From Colius striatus (lineage: Eukaryota; Chordata; Aves; Coliiformes; Coliidae), in the NCBI RefSeq assembly GCF_028858725.1, contig NC_084773.1, positions 10,732,350 to 10,796,349 of the forward strand: a stretch of 64,000 bases of DNA, written 5' to 3'. Position 1 is the stretch's first letter, and each line of letters opens with the position of its first letter. Below the pieces are notes generated by a model. The model was not told the DNA's origin. It saw only the letters and a program-made list of their open reading frames with translations, and made no database searches. A program made the translations under genes and the position numbers. Shown one piece after another: positions 1-13,200 of the stretch.

Positions 1-122
1 CCCTCAGCCCAGCAGAGAGGCCCTGGCCAGCACCACACAGATGCAGCCACCATGAATTCAGGCAGATGCAACCAAGCACAGGACTCAGCTCAGCTCAGTG
101 TTCAGACACCGAAGAGGTGCAT

Positions 123-128
123 TTTATT
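123..128 (-). terminator. Second AATAAA on the minus strand, possible distal PODXL2 poly(A) site
   Basis: AATAAA in minus orientation, followed by a GU-richer stretch (GGTGTCTG) within 30 nt, so it resembles a real cleavage site. No minus-strand coding exon lies between it and the PODXL2 stop. It could be a distal PODXL2 3' end, the end of an unannotated noncoding RNA, or chance. Confidence 0.35.
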
Positions 129-3100
129 GCAAAGAAAACAAAACCACAACCCTGTTGCTTCCAGGGCCAGACGCAGGCGTTTCTAAGTGTTGTCCCGCAG
201 CAATCCCAAGCAGTGGCCAAGGCTTGCAGACAGTTTAAGTCCAACAGGAATGAAGCTGTGGAGAAGAGCAGCTGGGGAGCCTGGCTGTTTGCCATGATGA
301 GCCCAGGAAGCTCTTGGGAGACAGGAACAGATGAGCTGGTGACAGCAGTGGCTGCAGTAGGATTCTCTAAGGTCATACTGCAATAATCCATACGATAATG
401 TAGCTCCATTTCACACTGCATCCTTTGGCCAGAGGGATCCTTAAGGTTAAGGTATTATTTTGACCTATACTCTCACTCTGCATTACATACTCCACAGCAC
501 AGTTACCAGGTTGCTTCTCATTGTTTCTTTACATCCTACATTCCACAAGGTGGTCTCCACAATGCAAAGTCCTAGCACGTGTTGGGCTCCACATCATAGA
601 TGCTGTTCTAAACATCCAGACAACACCTCGGAGTCATCTGCAGCTTGGCCATCCCACACCACCTCTGGCCACCATCCCACTCTGATCTTGGCCATGCATC
701 CAGCCGCCGCCATCGCCGGTGCTCCCCGGGGCACAGAGCTCCTCACACCAGCACCTGATACTCTCTCTGAAGAACCGCCACCATTTCAAGCCACAGCATC
801 TGTTTTCTGGCTGTGCTCCCCAAAAAGAGAGGGGGCAAGTGGAGCAAAAATCAGGGAGATGAAGCTGAGAACCTGTATTGCTACCCAGTGCCTCTAGACC
901 GGTGACTCCAGGGAATCTTGTTGCTTTGTAGACAGGGATGTCCTCACACAAACCATTCCTCACACATCTGGTGCGATTCCCTCCACTCACAGGCGAGTCC
1001 AGCAGCCCCTCGTGAACAGCACAGCTGACTGTCCTAGGCAAGTCACAGCAAACAAATACCCGGAGCTACGAGGAGTAAGAAATCCATTTTAAATGTGTCT
1101 CCAACTCGCAGCAGCCGCCAGGTGTCAGTGCGGTCAAACGTTCTGCAGATCTGACTACAGCGAAGTCTGAGAAGGGGGAATAGTTTTCCAGGCATAACTT
1201 TGTCTCCTGCATCTGCTCTATTGCCTGGCTCACTGCTCTGAGAAGTCCAGCTTTGACAGTTTTTGTTAAAAAGAAGTTTAACTACATTAAGGTGATAGAA
1301 AAGCTTCCCGTTACAAATGCTAAGACAAAGTTTCTCTTCCTCTTTTAAGTCCTCCCTTGTGCAGAGCTGGAAACCCAAGCACTGAACAACAGAGTGAGTG
1401 GGCTATCAACAGCCTCTCTACAGTGCTCCCCAGCCTGCAGGTCCCTAGAGATGACCCGTCTATGCCAGGCTGGCAGGAGAGGGACAACAGTGCAATCGAC
1501 TTACCAATATCAGCCTAGTGCAAAAAAAATGATACAGAGAAAAAACAAATGGTAAAGGTATAAAAAGTATCACCAGACTAAAGTGAAATGCTATTAACCA
1601 GTAGATTTCTGGAGCTAAACTGAGATCCTACAGCCAGGTGCACCCCGTCAGAAACAGCAGAAAATTGTTCCCAGCCTTGTGACAGCCACCCTTAGCCACT
1701 TTCAAGATTGCCTGGATGCTCCCGATGGAGCAGAGAGCTCTACAGTCTCTGGAAAACCTTCAGGCCATAAGCAAACCAAGAGAACTTCCTTGGGTATTAA
1801 TAAGCCTGCATAGCTCCCTTGGTTTCCTTAATGTCTCAAGACTTTACACCAGATCAGGAGGTGCTGAGCCCAACCAGAAGCATTGCTTTATCAGCACTTT
1901 GTTCCTCTAAATCAGTGGAGAGAGAACAGGGCAGCAAAGCAGCTCCTAGTGATGATGTGCACCCAGAAAGTGTTTTGTGGGTGAACAGTCTCACACTGAT
2001 TAGTGGCATTACCTTTTTAACAGCCCCTGGGCATTAAAAACATATTTAATGAGGATTATTGGACTTAGAAACATTTATAGGGTGAAACTGCCTTTAGGCC
2101 GTGGTGATGCCAGGCCCCATTATGCTAAGTGCTATACAAACTCAAATTTTAACCCCATGCTTTAATTTACTCACCATATCATTACAACAACTTGTATTTA
2201 ATCCTGCGAGACCCAAAGTGTCATCAACACAGCCACTGAATTTGTGCAGTTTCACTGCACAGACCCACCAAACTCAGGAGGAGCCACGAGTGAGGGGTGG
2301 TCAGAGAAGGGCCACTGTCCATGGACATGGGCTGTCCCCCGTTACCAACTGCTGGGGCAGGAGAGGAAACTCCTTCAAGTGTCTCTGCAACCCTACCAAC
2401 AAGATACAAAAGGAGATGATGATCACCATCTCCTACATAACAGAGGGAAGGATAAAAGTAGACAAAAGTGGAATCTGGATAGGAAACCAAAGGCTATCAC
2501 TTTTCTTGGATCCTTAAAGAGACTGGTGTGAAGGTGGTCCCACATTGAGGTGATCTGTGATTCAGTTTGTATGCAAAGCGCTATGCAAAATGAAACAACA
2601 GACTCTTGTACCTCAACTTTAGGCACTCACATCAGGGATCAACATGCTAAAAATACCTATACATACAGGGATAGATTTACAGGCTCGGCATCAGGCTGCA
2701 TATCTGGGGTCTTTCTGTACAAAGGTTCCCTTAAAGACCAAATGTGCAGCTGCATCTTGCAGTAAGGAAGCACGCAGACCACCATAACAGAGAGAAACTG
2801 CTGCCTGTGACTGAAGCAAGTCCCTCAGTCCCTCAATGACAGAAGAAACAAATGTTCTGGGATTTCAGGCTTGACAGTAGTTCTGAGTCTCGGTTTAGGC
2901 AAGGGCTCAGAGAACAATTATGCATATTCACGTGCCTTTTATCACACATCTTCAGGGAACTGAAGCCTGAGGCATGCCTGAGAAATGATCATTGGGGAGC
3001 TCTTAGATCTGTTTCTCATCTCATCTGAAATGGCTTTTACACTTGCTTAAATGCAGTGATTTTAAAGATATTACCCCAATTTACACCCATGGATCATTAA

Positions 3101-3574
3101 ACACTCCTCCTCCTACCCAGGGCAGGATGTTGAGTAGGAAACAAAAGGACCAGACAGTTATCTGTTTCTGAGTTTTGACTTTTCTCCCTGTTTAAAAAGC
3201 CTCACATCATCTTTACGTTTACCTCAAAAAGACCAACCAAAACCAAACTGTCCTGGAAAACAGGAGTGGAGAAGGCCTGCCAGTCTAAAATTGAGCAAGA
3301 AAATTTCCAGCTAAGATGCTGCACCATGGAACCAAATTCTCTGCAATCAGTCAAGCAAGTGTAAAGTGCTCAAACTTTGCAAACTCAGCTTGGAGCTATG
3401 GAGCTGAAAAGGAGAGTGGGGCTGTTTTTGGTGCAAGGTGGGAAATGAGATTTTCTCCCCAAGTGTAAACATCAGCCCATCTAATTAGCAGATGAATGCT
3501 ACAGCACAAGAAACCCTCTTTTCACACAAGGTTGCAAACTGCCCAGGACATTACCGAGGCTTGGCTTCCTTCCA
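129..3574. other. Downstream flank of PODXL2, no gene seen
   Basis: Unique-looking sequence with scattered short open frames lacking recognisable domains or splice-supported continuity. The next gene in human synteny (ABTB1) was looked for; none of its ankyrin or BTB segments is visible here. It may be transcribed as an extended PODXL2 3'UTR if the distal poly(A) site is used. Confidence 0.5.
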
Positions 3575-3590
3575 TCCAGAATGTACAGGT

Positions 3591-3596
3591 TTTATT
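3591..3596 (-). terminator. PODXL2: Probable PODXL2 poly(A) signal AATAAA
   Basis: TTTATT on the plus strand is AATAAA in gene orientation, about 450 nt after the stop codon. This is the first canonical hexamer downstream of the CDS. It implies a 3'UTR of roughly 470 nt, ending near 3575. Confidence 0.6.
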
Positions 3597-4043
3597 GCAC
3601 CTGCAGGAACTGAAAGTGATCTCAAGGTCAGGATCTGGCTGCCATAACTCCAGTTGGACTCTCAAAGTGAATTTACTCCCTGAAATTGGACTCTTGGTGG
3701 CAGACATAGCCTCCCCACCTTGCTTCTCAAGCCCAGCCCACCCTCAGCCACTACCAGAGAGCTACAGTAAGTGCATTTAAAGGTAATGAAAGCATTGGTG
3801 CTACTGATAGGAACACACACAGAGACCTACAAACCCACCCCTCCCACTTCCCTCTGTTCAGTGATCCTCCTGGCTCCAAGCCTCAGAAAAGCAGGCTCAG
3901 GACCTCAATCTGGAAAACTTGCCCAAAGGCTTGACCTGTTCCAAGCCTTTAAGAAGTTCCTGAGAAGCCACCTGATCCCGTGGTCCATCAATCAAGATAG
4001 GAGAGAGACAAGTGTATTTAAGGGGGTGGTTCCCTCCTTTTTT

Positions 4044-4253
4044 CTAGAGATGCGTGTCTTCCTCAAACATATCCACATCCTCGCTCGCCTGCTTATTGAT
4101 CAGGACATCCCAGCTGTCAGGGCCATTGATGGTGTTTCCACCATTCACACTTGGCTTCTTCTCCTGCATTTCTGACTGGCTGTCACTGGCCACATCCAAG
4201 GTGGGGTTGTCATGGCAGCCATTCTCAACGAAGCGCAGCTCCTCACCGTGTGA
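4044..4253 (-). CDS. PODXL2: PODXL2 coding exon 8 (cytoplasmic tail, stop)
   Basis: Acceptor TTTGCAG before 4253; TAG stop at 4046-4044. Encodes SHGEELRFVENGCHDNPTLD, then ASDSQSEMQEKKPSVNGG, and ends EEDTHL. The terminal DTHL is the PDZ ligand known to bind NHERF-type scaffolds in podocalyxin and endoglycan. Confidence 0.97.
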   Translation of the reverse strand, partial: SHGEELRFVENGCHDNPTLDVASDSQSEMQEKKPSVNGGNTINGPDSWDVLINKQASEDVDMFEEDTHL

Positions 4254-7200
4254 CTGCAAAGGACAAGACAAACACAAACGGACACAAAGGAGGACAGGTC
4301 TTAATGCTGGTGAGAAGCACCATTAGACCAGGCTAGAAGGGTCACCAAGGACTCTGCAGGGTCAGTGGAAAAAGGTAAATTTACTCCTAGTCCAGTCCTT
4401 ACGTGGAAACAAGCTGTCCTGAGAGCAGCAGCAGACAGGTGCGCATCTCTCTTACACCTGAATGGGCTCCCTTGCTTCTCCAGCTATGCAGGGGAGAACA
4501 AACCCCTCTTAACTTTCCAGTCCCCTCCATCCTAAGGGCTAGGAGTCTAACCACCTTCTTCACCCATTCAATGCTTACCATGTTCTTCATCTTGGGCAGG
4601 CGTCTCTGCCAGCAGTTGTATATGAGCCCCAGTACGATGATGATGGCACAGATGGAGCCGATGATCACCAGCACCACAAAGAGCTTCCCGTAATCACTGC
4701 GTGGCTGGTTGGGGTGTGACTGGCAGCTTGTGGTGGTTGAGTAGTTCTGGATGCCAATCTGGAAGGAAGAAAGGGGTATACTACATCCCCTGGCCTGCAG
4801 TCAGGTGAGATTCTGTACAGACTTTCCAGGGTACAAGTACAGGACCACCATTGTGGGCAGAAGAAACTAAAAGCCAGGGTTGTGTACACCGTCCTAAAAG
4901 ACTGGAAGACACATATCTAAATATAACACCATCTTCCATAAAAGCTGACACTTCAGCAAATTACTTTAGTAGGGGCATGTTTGACTAAATCATCTCTAAA
5001 CGCCCCTTTCAATTCCTACCATTCTATGATTCCATGACAGCAGGCATGATCTTGTTTTGATCTCCTGCACAAGGATGACACCTATGTGCAAGATAAGGAA
5101 GCTTTTATGCAAGAAAATTACCAAGATTAAGAGTTCCCAAGACAAACTACAGACAACTGAAAGGTGCAGAGGCTTTGGTGAGTGACAGAGAATGGTACCA
5201 TAATACATAAGCTTCCATTAAACCTCTGGTCCTAAGAGGACATAGTGGTCTTTCCAAGGTCTTGAAAATGGACAGATGCCTGCTGATCCTAAAAGCTTTG
5301 TAATAGCTGCCTTAGAAATGGGCCACTGTGGTTGTAAGCAAGCAAAGCCCAGCATCCATCCCAGATTTCAAACAGGTTATGTATCAATTGGATAGTAAGT
5401 ATGAGGAGTGTAAGAGAATACCCTCCCTCCTCCTTCCCATCTCATGCTCATGCAAGGTCAGTGCAACGAGCAGTGTTTCATTATTGATAGAGCTGGAGAA
5501 TGAGGCATGTGGGGAGGCTGCTCTTGTAGGATGTACATTAATATAGAGTCACAGTTGCAGCATCAAACCTTGCACTGACACAAAACCTTCTCTCTGGATA
5601 GTTCCAGCTGCTGACACTTCAGTCACACAATTTCTACAGGGCTGGCTTTTCACACTTTCTCTGGTGTAAGCCAATCAATACAGCACTGAGAACTTAATTT
5701 GCTTTGTCTAACTGCACCAGTTTGTCAGGTCAGGGAAAAACCTGAGAACAGCCAGCCAGCAAGGGAGTGGGCCAACTCTGCTGCTAAAATCAGCAGAGTT
5801 GCTACAGCAGCAGTGTAAAAATACTGAGCAGAATCAGGCCCTCAGTGCCTGCATATCCTGTAGGCCTAAGGGGCAAAGTCGTAGATCATGGGATTAACTT
5901 GTCCACATCTCTATCCTCTTCTGAGCTGCCCAGGGTTAGAAGAGAATACATGAGGGCCAGAGGCAGCTGGCAGAGGACACTGGCATCCATCATCTCTGGT
6001 CCTCTGCCTGCCCTTGTGTAGGCAGTTGTCTAAAACAGCAAAAGTGGGACTGCAGGGAGAAGGTGTGCAAACCATCTAGCATAGGCAGCCCTCCCACTTC
6101 CAGCAAAGCCTGAGCTACTGAGAGCATTCAATGTATGTAAATCAGTGGCAGGGTGAGCAGGGCCAAAACTGAGGCTCTGCTGCACATACATTGCCACCAG
6201 CAATAGTGTAGAAGGGAGAAGACCAAGTATCCCAACAAAATCAATGTGTGAAAAGCAGCCTCACAATCAAGCCAGAAAAGCAGGGAGGGAATAACCCATA
6301 GTTACTCTCTTAATGGGAGCAGACATTTGATGGCCTAGCAACTACCAGAGTGAGGAGAAGAGAGTTTGCCAAGTGTCTGACTCATCCGTTTGCCTGCTGT
6401 GGGTTCAGCACTCGGTTAGACTGAGACATGCTCCCAATTTTCAAGTTGCTTATTTTAATGGTATAACTAGTCTTAACAAACGGATGCAAGCAGACAAGCT
6501 CTTACCTCAGCTAAGCTCCTCTTAACGTCTCCCAGTGCCATGAGAACATCTTTAGTAGGGATGACGCCTGTAAAGGAGAGGAAGGGATCAGTGCTGCTCT
6601 CAGCTCAGGTTAGCTCATCAGTCTGAAATCCCCAACACGATGGAGGCAGGGGAACACATGGTTTTTTTTTATGTTAGGAGGCTGAAAGAACATGAGGACC
6701 ATAGCCAGAGGTACCTCTACATATTCTTTAAAGAGGTAAAAAATCCAGGCACAAACTGATTCCAGAGGGACCCAGGTATCCTTTCCACAGGACCAGAAGC
6801 TCTCAGGATCTGTGACTGCTCTGGGATCGAGCAGCAACACCCAAAAGCCACGGAGGCAGGTGCCTATGCTGCCCAATCCAGCCTCCTTGCCTGGTGAGCT
6901 GCAGCACTCGGCCTGTTCCCACAGAGCTCCATGCTCATCGATCACAACCTTTAGGAGATGCATTTTACTTTGCAAAGCACCTTAGCTAGGTGGTGTGCCT
7001 GGCACAGCAGCAGACGCTGCAGGAAGTATGCTATAACAGCTTAACTTCAGCAGCAGACAGCTTCAGCTAGGGAGCCACAAGCCCACCCTGAGCCCTCTCC
7101 TGCAGACAGGAGAGTGGGAGCAGTCAGGGAGGATTTAGAGGCTGAGGCTCATCTCTGCCTTCACTTGCACAACAGTAAAAAGAGGAACTGAACAGAAACA

Positions 7201-10200
7201 CAATTGCTCAGTGCAGAAAATATTTCAGTTCCTGAGGTTCCTCAACTTAGGGATATCACCCAGCCTGGCTGTGCCGCTGGAGTTCAGACCTGTGTTCTCT
7301 GGGTTGTCCCCTCTTATGAGGACATGAAGATTTTAGTTTAGAAGACCTAAAGACACCAAACACACAAGGTTCAGCTCAATGGCTTGGGAGTGATGCAGTG
7401 ATTTAAGGCATCAATACAGCAAATACCACTTAAATGTTAACTCTACTTTCCCATCACCGTGTGGCATTTTAGAGTACTGTTGGCTTTTGGGTTTTTCTCC
7501 CCCTGAAACAATGTCAACATTAGAGGCCTCTATCACTAAGCAGATGGCAGAAGTAGACACCACAAGGGGACTAAAGAGATGGTAAAATGTTCTAGTTCAG
7601 CCCACCTTTCACTGTCAGCTTTTGTTTCTTTGGGGATGCAGGGGAGCCACTATCAGGACTGGCCAAGTTTGGACAATAATTATTAAGAATGGAACAGGCA
7701 GAAAAGAGCAGGCTGTCATGTCCTGCCACTGTGGTGGCCTGCCCATAGAGGAGAGCATATAAGCATCAGGAGAAAGCTGATGTACTCTGGAGTGAAGACA
7801 ATCCAGTGAGGCAGCAAAGCAGGACGCAAAGCACAGAAGATGAGCTTTGTGCAAGCAGTCAGGAACAAGTTAGAAGGCAGGTGTGGAGAGAAAGTCTTTT
7901 GTCCTTAGTCCTCCTCCATCCCTCAAGTCCAGCTAACCCTGGGAACTGGTGGGATTTAAATGGATGGGAGAGTAAAAGCTCCTTTCAACATGCCTGAGCG
8001 CCTCCCTTTGAAAGCCTCTTAAATACACACCACACCCCCCTCCCAACACAGGAAGGCTCCTTCTCCCAGCACTTACCCTGTTCCCCTGCCAGTGTCATTA
8101 GCAAGTGCTTGTCGTTCTCATTGGGTTTGCTCAGAGAGATCAGCCAGCGGTCCTGCAGTCCATCCGCCTGCCTGGCGAAGGCATCCTCCACCAGAGCCAA
8201 CAGCTGGGGACCCCTCTCCAGCCGGAACTCCTCCTGCCACAGGAAAAGGACCTTGGTGAGCACGTGGTGGGAACAGGACACATGGAGCACTGCAAGGCTG
8301 GCACGGCTGCACAGCCAAGACTTCTGACCCAGGCTCATCCAAAAGCCAGCAAATGCTAAACCTGGTGCAATGCTCCCCTGCACGTCCCCAGTGCCCCAGG
8401 CTGGCCCACACACATCTGACACACCAACCCTCCTCCTGAGCTCCTGGGGTCACTGCACATCCCACACTGTGCCAAGCCCAGCTGCCCTAGCACAGGGAGA
8501 TCCAGAAGAGACATTTTTATGTAAGGCAAGAAGGAAGCAGCCAGGCTCTTCCCTGCAGCCAGCACTGGGTCAGTGGGCGCTGCTCAGCCTGACACGCTCC
8601 AGCCATCCCTTGGAGGGCTTCCTTTGCCACTTTCTCGCTCCTGTGTTTCTATTCTTATCTCTGGTTGCCATGTCAACCTGAAGGCCACACAGATGATTAA
8701 TAAAATGGAGAGCTCTTGTTGCCATGGCAATGTGAAGCGCTCAGGGCAGGCACAGGCCTGTGCCGAAAATGGCCTAATTGGAAAAGACACCGATGAGCTG
8801 GGCCTGAATCACAAGGGCCTGCCAGTGCCTCATCTCATCAGAGTACGGGTTTGGGCACAGGGAGGCAGGAGGAGCAGCATGAGGATGCAGTGCCATGTTG
8901 CTTGGCTGCGGCCTGGCTCACAGCCCCCTGCCAGCCTGCAGCTCTGGTTTGGGGGATGCAGAGGAAGGGGGAGGAAAAGGACAGAGGTGAGATGTTTCTA
9001 GTGATGGGGAAAGCAAGGTTGCAGAACACTGATAAATGCTCTGTGGTGGAGACAAGAGGAGCTGTGAAGGGGCCTGAATGCACATGCACTGAGGTCGAGG
9101 TCACCTCCTGATGCATTGCCAGGTACCACTGTTGGGTCAGATCCTGCAGTCCTCACTTGGGCAAAATTCCCAGGTATATTGAGTGGGAGATGTGCACAGA
9201 GAGAGACTGAAGTGAATCCCTTGCCCAGAGCCCATTAGGAAGATAAATGGGCTGCCAGCTACAGACATCATTCCTGCAGCAAGTAAAATCCTGGCACTAT
9301 CAGGAATATTGAAGCTCAAGGTGCAGCCCTCTGGAAGGGGCTAAACATTCTCCTTGTCCCTCAGCTTTTAAGTGGGACTTAGTACCACACCAGATCAGAG
9401 CATCAAAGCTAAGAAATCTGTGAGCAATCCCCATTCACACTAATCCAGCACTTGCAATGCTGGTTCTGCCTCGCAAGCCTGGAAATCCAAATACCATAGG
9501 GCTCAGACAGAAAAATTAGAAAACAAAAAGGACAGGCAGAGGGCAGGTGAGTTGCCCCAAGTGAGCAAATTACCATGGGCAAGAAACAAACAGCATCTTC
9601 AGTGGAAAGAAGAGCTTGATTCTAGGTTCAGCCATCAAAAGTGGTAATGGGAGGCAGGGAATGAAGCGATGTTCATGTTAAATATGTATGTTGACAAGTG
9701 TCCTTTTGAATAAGGAGGACGACAGCATAAGTCATTCACTGGGAAATACATTTTGAAACATGAAATCAAGTAGAAAAACAGTTCAGTCCTGCCTATCCCA
9801 GGGCACTGTCTTCTTTCAGCAAGACAGAACTGAGGATTCAACAGCGCAGGATGAAACATCTGCACATCTGCTTTTCAGTTGCCTCCTTTCCAGTGGTTTA
9901 AAAGACAAAAAAGCAAGTGACCATGGGAAGGAAGCATTCAAACTCCACACAGATGGGGAGAGTGCAATAGGGACTAGGGCATAGAGGAAACAGGGCAGGA
10001 GGACTCTGGTTTTCAAGGATTGATTTTTCTGAGTTGCAATTGTGAACTGTCTAGATACTTTAAACCTTCCAAAGAGCAAACTGATTTGCATAAGTCAGGA
10101 GGAAAGACACTGACTTTACATGTTCAAGCCACTCAGCATGCTTTTACTGTGTATAAGAACTCTCCTGTTTTCTCTGTCCCCAAAAAAATCACCTTAAAAA

Positions 10201-13200
10201 ACAACCCAAACACACCAAAAGCCCTAACAACAACACGCCAGTAGTGGAAACAGACCAGTGCCATGGAGCCACACTGCAGTAAGAAAACCAGCCAGCTCTG
10301 CCCAGAGCGGGAGCCGCAGAAAGCGCGAGTGCAGAGACATGAGGCCAGAACACACATCCCTGATGAAACATTTTGGTCTCAGGCTGTCAGGCTCGTAATC
10401 ATTTCTTAGAATTATGAAAGGCACCTTGACCTCAGGCCCTTCACAACTGGTTTTAAAGTGCCTGATAAAAGGCCCAGCAGAGGTGAACGAGCCCTTTTAC
10501 CAGGGATCCACAAGGGGCTCTGGGCTCGTGAATTAACTGCAGCTTTATGGGGATGGATGGACAGGCATTGGATTAGCAGAGCGTGGCTGCTTAACAGACC
10601 CAGATAACACAGAAGATAACAGGGTGGGGAGAAAAGGCACTTAAGGAAGATTTAGAGACAGCTGCTTGACACTGAACCATTCACACAGCAAATGGGGAGT
10701 CCCTGTTCCTCTGAGCCAGAGGTACGTGACTATATCCTGATGGAAGGGAAGGAAAAGGAAGAGAGGGAAGGAGAATTGCACTTCAGTTCTGCCATGCTTC
10801 CTACCAGTAAGGGGTGCAATGTTAAAAGCTGTCATGTCTCATAACAACCCAGGTACTGACTGGCACAGACTAACAGCCAGAAGGTAGTCAAAAGCCGATA
10901 TGGGACCGACATGTGCTAGACTTTGAGCAAAATTATCTCTCTCCACCCACTCTTTTCTCTTTTGGAGAACAGGAATATTTCTGTCCTTCTCCCCTTCTCT
11001 CCATAGTCTCTACAGGGAAGTTGAGATTTCGTACTTTAAAACTGTTTTGTAGTGACAGCAGACAGCAAGAGTTGTGCCTGCCTTCACTTCTCTAAGCACT
11101 ATTACCCCCATGCCATCACATCTCTTTAGGTTGACTTACACAGTCAATGTTATCCGACATATTCAGGATGATGTAGTTTTTCCCTGCAAGGTTGCTCCAG
11201 TCTTTGCAGATCACCTGGAGAGACAAGACAAAGATAGTTGGGTTTGGTAGCAAATGCAGCTCTCCTAATGAAAGTAGGGCTACATAAGGCACAGGAAAGG
11301 GGCTGTGCCATACCCCAAGAGGCACTGCTCCAAGGATCTAACTGTCCTCTAACTCTGTTTAAGGAGGAATCACTACTTCAGCTTAGTACATAGGGCAGGG
11401 ACATGGTTACTGTGCCAGCTTGCTACAGCCAAGCTTATCCTCCATCTCTATCTTGACTCCAGATACTCAGTGGAAAGCTCTCTAGCCTGCAGCCTTATTC
11501 TGCACGTGACCAGCACTAACACAAAACCTAACTATGTTGTCCTTCAATTGGTGAGACAGGACAGCACTTGCAGGAAGGATCAGACACTCAGAGGGGCTAA
11601 GTCACTTGCCCAGGCTCCTGAATACCATGGGGCAGAAAGCAAAATTAAAAGCTTTTCCTGGTAATTTCTCACCAGTCTGCTCCTGCTTCCCATCTTCCTC
11701 TTAACCAGGTGCCAGTGTGCTGGATTCACCTCACACCTCCTCTCCCAGACCGACATCCTCACAGATCACTGTACCCTGCTCCACCTGCTCTGCATCTGGT
11801 CCCTGCAGGCAGCAGCAAAAATAGCACTTCCTTCTCACTCCCTTTCCAGAAATCCTTGGGGCCATTTTTGTCCTGACACTTCCAATAATGCAGGCTGAGG
11901 AAACAAGGAGCTTTCACTGCTGTGCACGTCCCAGAGGGCAGGTGTTTATTAGAAGTAGGACTTTGTGCAGCACATCACTGAGGAAGATGTGAGGGAGCAG
12001 GGTTTTCACCAGGGATGTTGGATACTCTAAGAACTGCTGAGAAAAACTCCCCAAAATTCAGTTTTGGCTAGGGGAACAGAAAAAGCTACTTCCACCAGTC
12101 AGACTTAGTGACATGGCTAAGTTTAAGGGGTTTAAATATCCCTCAAGAGAGAAGTACCCAAATGTCTCCACTGCAACCTCCAACCCACTCCCCACTCCCA
12201 GGACTACCTGTGCTGAGTCCCATGGCAGCTCTGTTGGTGGCATGACCATGCGGGCATCCCCAGCCTGTGGTGACAAGCTCCTCTCTCCTGCCACAGTCTC
12301 AGTTGCTGACTCGGTGTCATTCCAAATGGGATCCAGCACAGGCTCATCAGCTCTGTCCCACGGAGATACAGTAGAAGTGGGGTGCTGCTCACCCCCAGAA
12401 AGAGTCTGGGTGTCAGGGGAGCTGCCCCCAGGAGAAGGTGTCCCCACAGGTGTTTCCACTGTCTCCTCCATTTCAGTTAGTACCGTGGGCTCCAGCATCT
12501 CCCACTCCACTGTGGGCTCTGAAAACTCCTCTCTGACCGAATGCTCTTCCCCACCAGCCTCCACCGTGGTCTCTGCAAGCTCTGCTCTCATGGTAGTCAC
12601 AGTCAGCTCCAAATCTGCACCCCCAACAGTCCACGTGTCCCCCGCTGTAACCTCAAAGGGCTCTTCTGAAATGCTGGGAGACCTTGCAGCAACAGTAGTA
12701 GAAAAAACAGAGGATGCAGGCAGAATACCTGGTCCCATGCTGCTCCCAAGGTCTAAGCCAGGAGGAACAGAGTCTTCCTCTTGCCCTCCTATGGCTGCCT
12801 CAGTCACAATACCTGGCCTGGCAGAGGCTGTAGAAAACAGAATGGAGAAGGAGTCTTCTTGGCTTTCTGGTTCAGAAGATGTAACCTCTGACCTGGAGGT
12901 CTGGAGACTCTCCACTCCTCCTCTGGAGTGGTCTATAGGGAGCAGCCCCTCCTCTTCCTCCAGAGTGCTAGAGAAGGAAGTGTGCAAGTCAGGCTCAACA
13001 AATTCTGCCGGCGGTTGGACAGTGGCTGTTTCCCAGTTGTCCTTCACCTGTGTCCCATTCCCTTTTTGCAGACCCTTCTGAGATGCAGCAGGAAAGCTGT
13101 AATCTAAAAAGAGATCCAAAAGACTTTGTGTCACAAGTAACCATGGACTCTGAAAGGCAGAGAGCTGGCCCCATTATATGCGTCTAGCCACAGAGAAGGT

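Larger units (their letters stand above)
6568..12207 (-). other. PODXL2: PODXL2 introns 3-5 (between exons 6, 5, 4 and 3)
   Basis: Introns at 6568-8076, 8234-11139 and 11215-12207. No conserved exon, RNA gene or full repeat was recognised. A purine-rich tract (GGAAGGGAAGGAAAAGGAAG and on) lies at about 10742-10775, and an A/C-rich low-complexity patch at about 10181-10240. Confidence 0.5.

Noticed and set aside
634-1041. Possible ABTB1 exon at the left edge
   Set aside because: Synteny predicts ABTB1 downstream of PODXL2, but no ankyrin or BTB sequence can be read here.
12113-13081. Plus-strand 322-codon reading frame as a gene
   Set aside because: Exactly antisense to PODXL2 exon 3; serine/threonine/valine-rich sequence without domain, mirror of the mucin composition.
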